The position numbers and the translations under genes were made by a program. A stretch of 64,000 nucleotides of DNA from Candidatus Woesearchaeota archaeon (GTDB taxonomy: Archaea > Nanobdellota > Nanobdellia > Woesearchaeales > GCA-2686295). Shown here piece by piece: positions 44,771 to 52,382 of this stretch. The first letter of the stretch is position 1; each line of letters starts with the position of its first letter. The notes beneath the pieces were generated by a model. The model saw only the letters and a list, made by a program, of their open reading frames with translations. It did not search any database and was not told where the DNA came from. The DNA is taken from contig CALDOJ010000031.1 in NCBI GenBank assembly GCA_937912225.1, positions 1-64,000 of the forward strand, in the 5' to 3' direction.

Positions 44771-46390
44771 ATGGAAAATTTCAAAAAATTAGGATTATCA
44801 GATAGTACAATTGAAGCTTTAAAAAAGAAAGGTTTCACAGAACCAACTAGTATTCAATCTAAAGTTATACCTTTACTTTTAGAAGGAACAAAAGATGTAG
44901 TTGGCCAATCACAAACAGGAACTGGAAAAACAGCTAGTTTTGCACTTCCAATTCTTGAAAAAATCACTCATAAAAATTCAACCGTACAAGCAATCGTTCT
45001 TACGCCAACCAGAGAATTAGCAATGCAAGTAGCTAAAGAAATTGATTCGTTAAAAGGCGATAAACGAGTTGAGGTTATTCCGGTTTATGGTGGTTCTCCA
45101 ATTACTCAACAGATCAAAAAACTCAAAGAAGGAGTCGACATTGTTGTTGGAACTCCTGGACGAGTTATGGATTTACAAAGAAGAAATGTTTTAAGACTTG
45201 ACGACATAAAATACGCGGTTCTTGATGAAGCTGATGAAATGCTTAACATGGGATTTGTAGAAGATATTGAGTCTATTTTAAAGAATACTCCAAAAGACAA
45301 AGTTGTTCTGTTATTTTCAGCAACTATGCCAAAACAAATTATAAATATTGCTAAAAATTATATGCGAGAATATGACTTTATTGAAGTTGAAAAACATAAT
45401 GTTACATTAGATGCAATTGAACAAATTTATTATGATATTAGTGCAAAAGACAGAATTGAAGCTCTAAAAAGAATATTTGATTATTACATAGATTTTCACG
45501 GAATAGTATTTTGCAATACTCGATCAACCGTTAACACTTTAACAACACAATTAAGCAAAATGAATTATAGTGCAGCTGCAATTCATGGAGATATCATTCA
45601 AAGTCAAAGAGAAAAAATTCTTCAACAATTCAGAGATAAACGTGTAAAAATATTAATTGCAACAGACGTTGCAGCACGAGGAATTGATGTTAACGATTTA
45701 ACTCATGTCATAAATTTTTCCTTACCTAAAAGTCCAGAAGGCTATGTTCATAGAATTGGACGAACAGGAAGAGCAGGTAAAAAAGGAATCGCAATCACAT
45801 TAGTAATACCATCTGAAAGAGGCAAATTAAATTTTGTTGAGAAAATCAATAAATGTAAGCTTATAAAACAAAAACTTCCTTCAGGAAATGAAATCATTGA
45901 ACATAAAGAAACTCAAATAAAAACTGTGATTGAAAAAATCATGGCTGCAAATAGTGATAAATCATCAAAGTATAAAACTTTGGCTGAAGAACTTTTAAAA
46001 GACAATGATCCAAACGAAGTCATCGCAGCAGTTCTAAAATACAGTTTCAAAAACGAGCTTGACTCAGAATCTTATAAAGAAATTTCTGAAGCTAAATCAA
46101 GTGGACGTTCATCAAGTTATGGTGGTCGAGATGGAAATAGAAGAGGAAATCGAGGAGGAGACAGATCAGGTGGTCGTTCTAGAAGATCAGGAGATAGACC
46201 GCGATTTAGAAAAAGATCTGACGGTGAACAATCAAGTAATAGAAGTAATTCTGAGAATAAAGAAAAAAGATTTGGAAAATCAAGATTTAAAAAGAAACCA
46301 GGAAGAAATGAATCAGAAAATGGGTCTGGTAAAAAAGAAAAAGGTTTTGGTAAAAGAGGATTTGGACGTAAAAGCGATCGTTTAAACTAA
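44771..46390 (+). CDS. DEAD-box RNA helicase, DeaD/CsdA-like
   Basis: A 539-residue helicase with all motifs: the Q motif (FxxLGL...GFTEPTSIQ), motif I SQTGTGKT, Ia PTRELA, Ib TPGR, II DEAD, III SAT, IV IVFCNT, V RGIDV and VI HRIGRTGRAGKKG. After the core (about 370) come a linker and a long Arg/Gly/Ser-rich basic tail (about 445-539) that probably binds RNA. In bacteria DeaD unwinds rRNA and mRNA structures in the cold. The neighbouring CspA and RGG-like zinc protein suggest an RNA-remodelling cluster. Confidence 0.92.
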   Translation: MENFKKLGLSDSTIEALKKKGFTEPTSIQSKVIPLLLEGTKDVVGQSQTGTGKTASFALPILEKITHKNSTVQAIVLTPTRELAMQVAKEIDSLKGDKRVEVIPVYGGSPITQQIKKLKEGVDIVVGTPGRVMDLQRRNVLRLDDIKYAVLDEADEMLNMGFVEDIESILKNTPKDKVVLLFSATMPKQIINIAKNYMREYDFIEVEKHNVTLDAIEQIYYDISAKDRIEALKRIFDYYIDFHGIVFCNTRSTVNTLTTQLSKMNYSAAAIHGDIIQSQREKILQQFRDKRVKILIATDVAARGIDVNDLTHVINFSLPKSPEGYVHRIGRTGRAGKKGIAITLVIPSERGKLNFVEKINKCKLIKQKLPSGNEIIEHKETQIKTVIEKIMAANSDKSSKYKTLAEELLKDNDPNEVIAAVLKYSFKNELDSESYKEISEAKSSGRSSSYGGRDGNRRGNRGGDRSGGRSRRSGDRPRFRKRSDGEQSSNRSNSENKEKRFGKSRFKKKPGRNESENGSGKKEKGFGKRGFGRKSDRLN

Positions 46391-46440
46391 TAACAATTTC
46401 ACATAACCTTATAAAGAAGCACAATCTACAACCGATTAAA

Positions 46441-46812
46441 ATGGCAAAATTCGAATATTCAAAAAGTAAAAACACAAAACGAAGCTTTAAAGATAATCAT
46501 ACAAATAAAGACTCTTTTAGTAAAAAGAAAAGTTTTGGTGACAAACCAACAGGTAGAAGAGAATCTAAAAGCGAATTTAGAAGTAATAGTAGAGGTAGGG
46601 GCAGACCAGACTTACAAATGACTAAAGTTGTTTGTTCTTCATGTGGTTCAGACTGCGAAGTTCCTTTTAAACCAAGTAACAACAAACCAATTTATTGTAG
46701 TGATTGTTTTGGAAGCAAAGGTAAAGGCGGTTCAGATAGAATGTCTAGTAAAGATTTAGAAGTAATTAATAACAAACTAGATAAAATAATGAACATCTTA
46801 AAAATTCGATAA
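46441..46812 (+). CDS. Basic RNA-binding-like protein with CxxC zinc motif
   Basis: A 123-residue protein. Residues 1-57 are Lys/Arg/Ser-rich and similar in style to the helicase tail. A zinc motif then reads VVCSSCGSDCEVPF...KPIYCSDCF (Cys pairs about 61/64 and 81/84), followed by a C-terminal helix (SKDLEVINNKLDKIMNILK) that may oligomerise. It lies 50 nt after the helicase with a TATA-like stretch between. It probably assists RNA handling (inferred). Confidence 0.75.
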   Translation: MAKFEYSKSKNTKRSFKDNHTNKDSFSKKKSFGDKPTGRRESKSEFRSNSRGRGRPDLQMTKVVCSSCGSDCEVPFKPSNNKPIYCSDCFGSKGKGGSDRMSSKDLEVINNKLDKIMNILKIR

Positions 46813-46858
46813 TTCTTAGAACAAAAAGATTTATATTATTTACAAAGTAATTAGATCT

Positions 46859-47602
46859 ATGACAAAATATGACTCTTTAGCAAAACATTATCTTTCTCGA
46901 AGGCAAGATAAAACAAGGTTTGATTATAATCGAGATATTGAAGTTCCAGCACTAATTAAATTCATAGGTGATGTTAAAGGCAAAACAATTCTAGACCTGG
47001 GCTGTGGCTTTGGCGACCATGCACAAAAACTTTCAAAACAAAAATATAAACAACTAATAGGTTTTGACATTAGCAAAGAATTAGTCAAGTTTGCAAACGA
47101 ACAAAAGATTCCAAATTCAGAATTCTACGTTGGCGACATGAGTAAGAAATTAAAACACAAAGATTCTTCGTTCGATATTGTTTATTCAAGCCTTGCAATT
47201 CACTACTTAAAAAACATTGATAAATTGTATAAAGAAGTAAATCGAGTTCTAAAAAAAGGAGGAGTGTTTTGTTTTTCAACAGGCCACCCAATATTTAATT
47301 TAATTAATCAAACCAAAAAAAGCATGATCGGGTCAGAAAAAACAAAATCAGGTAAAAGGATTATTTACGGAAACTACTTTAATGAAAAACCACAACTTAA
47401 CAGTTTAGGAAGTTTAGGAAAACTCAAAATCTGCAATTATACTTATGAAACATTGATAAAAACAGGATTAAATAATGGATTTGAATTAATTGACTATAAA
47501 GATATTAAACCAACAGCGAGTTCTAAAAAATATGATGCAGACAAGCATCGATTAACAAGTACATTACCAACATTTATTCTATTTAAATTTCAAACTAAGT
47601 AA
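46859..47602 (+). CDS. SAM-dependent methyltransferase (UbiE/COQ5-like)
   Basis: A 247-residue class I methyltransferase with motif I ILDLGCGFGDHA (about 43-54), acidic motif GFDIS, motif II-like DIVYSSLAIHYL and LKKGGVFCFSTGHP. It has a C-terminal extension of about 90 residues. The substrate is unknown. An AT-rich TATA-like box precedes the ATG by about 25 nt. Confidence 0.82.
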   Translation: MTKYDSLAKHYLSRRQDKTRFDYNRDIEVPALIKFIGDVKGKTILDLGCGFGDHAQKLSKQKYKQLIGFDISKELVKFANEQKIPNSEFYVGDMSKKLKHKDSSFDIVYSSLAIHYLKNIDKLYKEVNRVLKKGGVFCFSTGHPIFNLINQTKKSMIGSEKTKSGKRIIYGNYFNEKPQLNSLGSLGKLKICNYTYETLIKTGLNNGFELIDYKDIKPTASSKKYDADKHRLTSTLPTFILFKFQTK

Positions 47603-47649
47603 ACTTAAATTCCAAAGGTTTATAATCAAATTCTCATTCCCTAACAACT

Positions 47650-48102
47650 ATGAATCTAAAACAATTAGCCAAAAGATTAGAAAGTACAAAAATTGACAAT
47701 TTAGAAGATATTGCAAGAAGTATTTCTGTAAGCACACAAGAAGAATTTAATGAACAATACGCATTTGAGATTGCAAGGCAAAAACTTGATGAATTAGGAC
47801 TTTCTTATCAGGAGTTTTCTTATGATTTTCCTTACATGATTACTCAAGGCGAGGGAATTCTTGTCGGAGTAGCTCCAACAAGCATCGTTCCTGATACTAG
47901 AAAAAATAAAATTAAAAATTATACTAATAAAATTAAACCTAAAGTTGCAGATTATGAAGGAATAATTCAATTCTTACCATTTCAAATGAATGGAAAAAAT
48001 GTTAGAGCAACGCTTGAAAGTGAATTAGACATTGCGTTTGTAAACATGCCTTACGATGGTAGATCTTTAGAAAGAAGATTTAGACAATATTGTTGCAGAT
48101 GA
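47650..48102 (+). CDS. Uncharacterised 150-aa protein
   Basis: A soluble mixed alpha/beta protein ending in the basic sequence RSLERRFRQYCCR. No domain was recognised. The promoter region contains TTTATAAT and the block AATTCTCATTCC (47629-47640), which also precedes the genes at 41850 and 51272. Confidence 0.6.
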   Translation: MNLKQLAKRLESTKIDNLEDIARSISVSTQEEFNEQYAFEIARQKLDELGLSYQEFSYDFPYMITQGEGILVGVAPTSIVPDTRKNKIKNYTNKIKPKVADYEGIIQFLPFQMNGKNVRATLESELDIAFVNMPYDGRSLERRFRQYCCR

Positions 48103-48207
48103 AACTTTAAACTGTTTTCTTTAAATAAAAAAGACTTCTTTAATATACTTTTTAGTATATTAGTATAGAAACGTTTATATATTCTTTATAACACCATAAT
48201 TAATAAT

Positions 48208-48339
48208 ATGCTTTGTGCCGACTGTAATAGCGGGATGAGGGTTGTTGATCAACGCTCGACCGGAACCATGAAATTCTTAACTTACCAATGTAGGGGCTGT
48301 ATGAATCGAAAGACTGCTTGTGAAGCTTCATTCTTTTAA
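48208..48339 (+). CDS. 43-aa zinc-ribbon microprotein
   Basis: A short ORF encoding MLCADCNSGMRVVDQRS... and YQCRGCMNRKTAC. The CxxC pairs at 3/6 and 28/31 fit a zinc ribbon. Codon use matches neighbours, and a TATA-like TTTATATATTC lies about 30 nt upstream, giving a leaderless arrangement. It is not part of a larger frame. Confidence 0.6.
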   Translation: MLCADCNSGMRVVDQRSTGTMKFLTYQCRGCMNRKTACEASFF

Positions 48340-48397
48340 AGGACCATTCCAAAGTACTACATAAAGTTTAAATAAATACTTCTCTAAACAAATAAAT

Positions 48398-48517
48398 ATG
48401 AACTTAAACTCAAGTATAAACATGGATTTTTCACAATTTACATTTGAACAGAAGCTTGCAGGAGGAGCAATTTTACTGGGCATCATACTCATAATAGTAG
48501 GGATAATCCTATACTAG
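48398..48517 (+). CDS. 39-aa single-pass membrane microprotein
   Basis: A short ORF whose C-terminal half (AGGAILLGIILIIVGIILY) is one transmembrane helix after a polar N-terminus. A TTTAAATA box lies about 30 nt before the ATG. Function unknown. Confidence 0.5.
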   Translation: MNLNSSINMDFSQFTFEQKLAGGAILLGIILIIVGIILY

Positions 48518-48573
48518 AAAACCAAAGGCTTATATAGTTCAGTAGATAAATTTCATAAAGAGGGGGATAAATA

Positions 48574-48765
48574 ATGGGGCAACAAGAAGTTTATGATTTT
48601 CTTTGTAAAAACAAAGGAGCATGGTATACATCCAGAGATATTTCTCAAAAATTGAACGTATCAATCGGATCAGTAACTATGTCTTTGAAAAAGCTAAGAA
48701 AAACTAACCTTATCAAATACAAAAACACTGGAAAAAGAAATACCTATGAATACCGAGTAGGATAA
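48574..48765 (+). CDS. Small winged-helix transcriptional regulator
   Basis: A 63-residue protein that is a single winged HTH: EVYDFLCKNKGAWYTSRDISQKLNVSIGSVTMSLKKLRKTNLIKY followed by a beta wing (NTGKRNTYEYRV). AGAGGGGG lies before the ATG. It is likely a DNA-binding regulator of MarR/ArsR-like fold. The target is unknown. Confidence 0.78.
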   Translation: MGQQEVYDFLCKNKGAWYTSRDISQKLNVSIGSVTMSLKKLRKTNLIKYKNTGKRNTYEYRVG

Positions 48766-48773
48766 ACAATTTC

Positions 48774-49541
48774 TTAATTATTCTTTTTTGTGAATTTACT
48801 TCTGACAGCTTTAACACTAGCCTTCATAGATCTATAAGATAAACTCATAATTTTCGAACCTAAATAGAATCCTCCAACAGCGACTCCTGCATAAAACCAA
48901 GTATTTTCGTTTTCTGGCCCGCCAGGAGTTATTTGCATTAATTCAGCAGTTTCATAGATTAAATCTCTTCCAATTTTCCAGAAATCACCCAATATTCCAC
49001 CTACATGACCAATAGTTAATCCCGCACCAAGCACACTCAAAGGCAAAGATTGTTTCTCTTGACCCTTCATTATCAAATAAATTCCTAAAGGAGTCATTGC
49101 ATAAGGTGCTAATGCCATACTTAATTGACCAGCAAAAGATCCATAAGATTCCGGGTTAACATAACCGCCTATTAAAGGAAACATTAATTTTGATTCAACA
49201 CCAGGTAAAAATTGTTTCAAAATAAATCCTCCATAAAAATCATTTAACATAACTTCAGTATTAACCCCGCCAGTAAGTTTGTTTATACCAGCATGAATTA
49301 GTTCATGTGGAACTGACGAAACACCAAACGATGTCAATACAGCCACATCATTCAAATTTCGTTTTCTTTCTCCATTTCCTTTAAAATTTTTTTCAAAGTT
49401 TAAATCTCTAAAGACTTCTCCGAACGCAGATTTAGAATAAGTTAACGGATCAAATAAAATATCTTTCAAAGTATAATCATCCCGTTCTTTATGTTTGACA
49501 ACCTCTTCTAAAGATGCGTGAAATCCTAATCCTAATACCAT
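48774..49541 (-). CDS. Membrane protein with HExxH motif (putative intramembrane metalloprotease)
   Basis: A 255-residue protein with several hydrophobic segments. A zinc-protease motif, PHELIHAGIN (HELIH), lies at about residue 78, next to a membrane-associated stretch as in site-2 proteases and related M50-like families. Glycine-rich hydrophobic helices follow, with an Asp in GDFWKIGRDL (about 187-190) that could be the third ligand. A C-terminal helix with a basic tail ends the protein. The protease role is inferred from HExxH and topology only. Confidence 0.6.
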   Translation of the reverse strand: MVLGLGFHASLEEVVKHKERDDYTLKDILFDPLTYSKSAFGEVFRDLNFEKNFKGNGERKRNLNDVAVLTSFGVSSVPHELIHAGINKLTGGVNTEVMLNDFYGGFILKQFLPGVESKLMFPLIGGYVNPESYGSFAGQLSMALAPYAMTPLGIYLIMKGQEKQSLPLSVLGAGLTIGHVGGILGDFWKIGRDLIYETAELMQITPGGPENENTWFYAGVAVGGFYLGSKIMSLSYRSMKASVKAVRSKFTKKNN

Positions 49542-49643
49542 AATACAAAAGGAAAATAAAGATATTTAAAAAGGTTTATTGCTCAAGAGTAGTTATTTAA
49601 TTTTTAGAAAAAATTTAAATAAACTAAATCAAAGAATAGAGTT

Positions 49644-50402
49644 ATGAGTAAATATTCTCGTGAAAAAAAGACTATTTGGCAATTTCAACATATTGGTCAA
49701 ATGTTTCATCGAGTAAAATCTCATTTAGCAGTTATTGTTGGGATAATTTTCATTACAATTCTCGGATTAAAACCACTCCAAGGAATGAGCCAACAAACAA
49801 TGAACTATCTCCAAGCACTACAAAATATTTCTAAAAAATATTCAATACAAGTAAAAACTGCAGATACTGAAAAAGAAATTTTAAATGAGTTAAAATCTAT
49901 AGGTATTAATTTTGAAGAAAGTTTGATAAAAGACGTCAGAACAGCAGTTGCAAACGGAGAATATGATTATGCAATTAACTTGTTAGGTATGGCAGATGTT
50001 ATAGCAGAACAATTAAGAATGACTGAAATTAGAATAGTGATTAAAAACGAAAGAGAGATTGTTTGGGAAATAAGAAAAGCCGAAATAAAAAATATGATGG
50101 AACAGTTCAAAAGAACACAAGAAAGATTTCCTTCTGCAAAAATAGATACAACAGTTAATATTAATGGCATAGGATGGAATTATGAAATGAAAATATTGGA
50201 TAAAACAACAAACTCTTCATTCACATTCAGTCCAAATGTAAGAGTAAGAGATGGGTTACCAAAAGAAGTTAGTAAAGAAGAAGTTGTTTCATCAACTCAC
50301 GCAGCCAAACTTAAACAATTCGGATTTACTGACAAAGATATCGAGTTTGTAATTTACAGAATAGAAGCCCAATTAGAGAGCCGAAATTCATTAGTAGATT
50401 AA
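49644..50402 (+). CDS. Uncharacterised single-pass membrane protein
   Basis: A 252-residue protein with one membrane helix near the N-terminus (about 29-47) after a basic cytoplasmic start. A long helical, charged domain follows with a short beta portion (DTTVNINGIGWNYEMKIL). No known motif. It is divergent from the HExxH protein, with an AT-rich shared promoter region. Confidence 0.65.
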   Translation: MSKYSREKKTIWQFQHIGQMFHRVKSHLAVIVGIIFITILGLKPLQGMSQQTMNYLQALQNISKKYSIQVKTADTEKEILNELKSIGINFEESLIKDVRTAVANGEYDYAINLLGMADVIAEQLRMTEIRIVIKNEREIVWEIRKAEIKNMMEQFKRTQERFPSAKIDTTVNINGIGWNYEMKILDKTTNSSFTFSPNVRVRDGLPKEVSKEEVVSSTHAAKLKQFGFTDKDIEFVIYRIEAQLESRNSLVD

Positions 50403-50449
50403 TTCTTAACAAAAGACTTATAATTAAAAGATATTTTCTAACTTCTTGT

Positions 50450-51235
50450 ATGAGAGCGATTATTTTAGGCGCAGGTTATGGAACAAGACTTAGAAAAAGT
50501 GCTGAAGGTACAGACCATTACCAATACATAAAAGAAACTCCTAAACCACTTCTAGATATTGCAGGCAAACCACTATTAAATCACATCGTTGACAAAATAT
50601 CTCTTTTAGAAGTTTCTGAAGTTCGAATCATCGCAAATAATTATTATCAATCAAGATTTGAAGAGTGGGAACAAAAATATGCATCAAGTTACGATGTTCC
50701 AATCAAAATAATCTATAACGGATCTAATGAATACGGTAAAAATTTAGGAGCAGTAAGAGATTTAATTATTGCATTAGGATATGACAAAACTTACAATGTC
50801 GAACCATTTGAAGACGAATGCATGGTTTTCTTTGGCGACAAATGGCCATCAGCAAATTTAGAACAAATGCAAACATTAATGCAAGAAAAAAATTCTACAA
50901 TTATAGGAATACAAGATTTAAGCTCATTAGAAAAAATGGCTCAAAAATCACAAATAGAATTAGATCATAATAACAAAGTGATTTATTTTGAAGAAAAAGC
51001 GCCTAACCCAAAGTTCACATTAACATGCCCAGGTTTTTATTTTATAAAACAAGAAGATTGCAAATTAATTCAAAACTTCTTTGGCCAAAATAAATTACCA
51101 GACGCACCAGGCAATTTAATTCAATACTTATTTGAAGAAGGAGCAAGTATTCATGGACATAAAATCGATGAAGAACCATACGACTTTGGCGACTTAGAAG
51201 CATATTTACGAGTAAAGAACATCCTCGAGAAATAA
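50450..51235 (+). CDS. Sugar-phosphate nucleotidyltransferase (RfbA/GlmU-type)
   Basis: A 261-residue protein with the N-terminal LGAGYGTRLR signature (about 5-14), KPLLDIAGKPLLNHI (about 31-45) and a later FFGDKW metal-site segment. This is the NTP-transferase fold that activates sugar phosphates to NDP-sugars. No left-handed beta-helix is present. It may supply sugars for glycosylation of the heavily sequon-bearing surface proteins (inferred). Substrate unknown. Confidence 0.85.
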   Translation: MRAIILGAGYGTRLRKSAEGTDHYQYIKETPKPLLDIAGKPLLNHIVDKISLLEVSEVRIIANNYYQSRFEEWEQKYASSYDVPIKIIYNGSNEYGKNLGAVRDLIIALGYDKTYNVEPFEDECMVFFGDKWPSANLEQMQTLMQEKNSTIIGIQDLSSLEKMAQKSQIELDHNNKVIYFEEKAPNPKFTLTCPGFYFIKQEDCKLIQNFFGQNKLPDAPGNLIQYLFEEGASIHGHKIDEEPYDFGDLEAYLRVKNILEK

Positions 51236-51271
51236 AAATTTATAAACAAATTCTCATTACCAATTACTAAA

Positions 51272-51715
51272 ATGAAAGAAAACACTAAAGCATTATTAGT
51301 ACTTGCAGGACTTGTTAGCGCATTTTCTGGAAACTTTGTACAAAGCAGCAACACTTATTCAAACAATCCTTTAAATCCACCAGCAATAGTTCAAGAATAC
51401 AACGAACTAAACAACCAATTCGATTCTTTAAGCATTTCTTACAGAGAATTAACAACTATAAATAAAGAAGAAATGTCTGGTCATTTAGATTCTGCTAGAG
51501 GAATTGAAAATAAACTTACTGAAATGGAAAACTCAGATTTATACTTAAAAGCAGCAGGAACTTATGAAGAAGATTTAGCTTCTTACAAAAACACGCTTCA
51601 AAACAAAAGAAATTTAGGCCTTGGAATGATGATTGTAGGAGTTTTATCAGTAATAGGTTTAGGAAAAGGAATACTATATAATAAGAGACCTACAAGTATA
51701 GAAAAAAAAAATTAA
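51272..51715 (+). CDS. Small membrane-associated protein, paralog 1
   Basis: A 147-residue protein with a hydrophobic N-terminus (about 6-22), a helical, extracytoplasmic-looking middle (PPAIVQEYNELNNQFDSL...) and a second membrane helix (about 113-131) near the basic C-terminus. It is a tandem paralog of the next gene, which repeats PPAIVQEYN as APTIIREYN and the same topology. Its leaderless promoter has TTTATAAA and the block AATTCTCATTAC. Confidence 0.68.
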   Translation: MKENTKALLVLAGLVSAFSGNFVQSSNTYSNNPLNPPAIVQEYNELNNQFDSLSISYRELTTINKEEMSGHLDSARGIENKLTEMENSDLYLKAAGTYEEDLASYKNTLQNKRNLGLGMMIVGVLSVIGLGKGILYNKRPTSIEKKN

Positions 51716-51716
51716 A

Positions 51717-52157
51717 ATGAAACAATCAACTCTTTATCATAATTTAATGTATGCTGCCGCTACTTGCACAGTTACATCAATGATCTTTCTCTCAACAACA
51801 ATCAATCAACCTCTTCCAGAAGCACCAACAATAATTCGAGAATACAACTTTATTAATGAAACATTGGATGAATCTTTTTTGACAAAAAGAGAATTCTTAG
51901 CACGTGATTCTTTACAACAAGTAAAAGATACCAAATTAATTCAAGGCTTAGAAGATAGAGCTAATCAAATATTAGTATCAGAATCTTACAACCAAGCAAA
52001 CACAGACTACGAACAAACAGTAAACAATTTCAAAGAAAAACAGAAAGATAAACAATTTATGTGGACAATTGCAAGTGTTTTCTCACTTTTAGGAATGATG
52101 TACAGCAGCACTAAAAGAAATATCGCTATGACCTATGAATCTTCCAAAAGCAAATAA
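51717..52157 (+). CDS. Small membrane-associated protein, paralog 2
   Basis: A 146-residue paralog starting 1 nt after the previous stop. It has an N-terminal hydrophobic segment, an APTIIREYNFINETLDE helical domain and a C-terminal membrane helix (FMWTIASVFSLLGMMY), with the same two-segment topology. Function unknown. The pair may form a heteromer. Confidence 0.68.
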   Translation: MKQSTLYHNLMYAAATCTVTSMIFLSTTINQPLPEAPTIIREYNFINETLDESFLTKREFLARDSLQQVKDTKLIQGLEDRANQILVSESYNQANTDYEQTVNNFKEKQKDKQFMWTIASVFSLLGMMYSSTKRNIAMTYESSKSK

Positions 52158-52181
52158 ATTCTTATAAACAAAATAAAACAT

Positions 52182-52196
52182 AAACTTTAAATATTT
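52182..52196 (+). promoter_or_regulatory. Promoter of the thr leader-thrS transcript
   Basis: AACTTTAAATATTTC is a TATA-like element about 40-55 nt before the leader ORF. Transcription is expected to begin near 52210-52220, placing the leader ORF and its SD at the start of the mRNA. No second clear TATA box separates the leader from thrS. Confidence 0.5.
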
Positions 52197-52235
52197 CTTG
52201 TCATATTTTAAATTAAAAACATTAAAGGTGGTAAA

Positions 52236-52301
52236 ATGAATAGAATAAACATAACTCGAACTTTCTCAACTAGTACTACTACCACCACAACCACAGCTTA
52301 A
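52236..52301 (+). CDS. Threonine-rich leader peptide upstream of thrS
   Basis: A 21-codon ORF with a good ribosome site (GGTGG, 4-8 nt before the ATG) encodes MNRINITRTFSTSTTTTTTTA. Ten of 21 residues are Thr, seven in a row. It ends 82 nt before the thrS start. This is the design of the enterobacterial thrL-type leader peptide, in which ribosome stalling on Thr codons senses charged tRNA-Thr. Its SD (GGTGGTA, 52227-52233) is exactly complementary to TACCACC (52280-52286) within the Thr codons. Translation is inferred. Confidence 0.78.
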   Translation: MNRINITRTFSTSTTTTTTTA

Positions 52302-52303
52302 GC

Positions 52304-52333
52304 TGTTTTTGAAATTTTTTTTCTTCAAAAACA
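52304..52333 (+). terminator. Attenuator hairpin and T8 tract after the Thr leader
   Basis: TGTTTTTGAA (52304-52313) and TTCAAAAACA (52324-52333) form a perfect 10-bp stem. Its loop contains eight consecutive T residues (52315-52322), beginning 14 nt after the leader stop. Since archaeal RNA polymerase terminates at oligo-T, this could stop transcription before thrS unless leader translation changes the outcome. Confidence 0.6.
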
Positions 52334-52382
52334 AAACAATTAAAAAATAAAGATAACTATAAAAAAATATGAGGGATAAATA

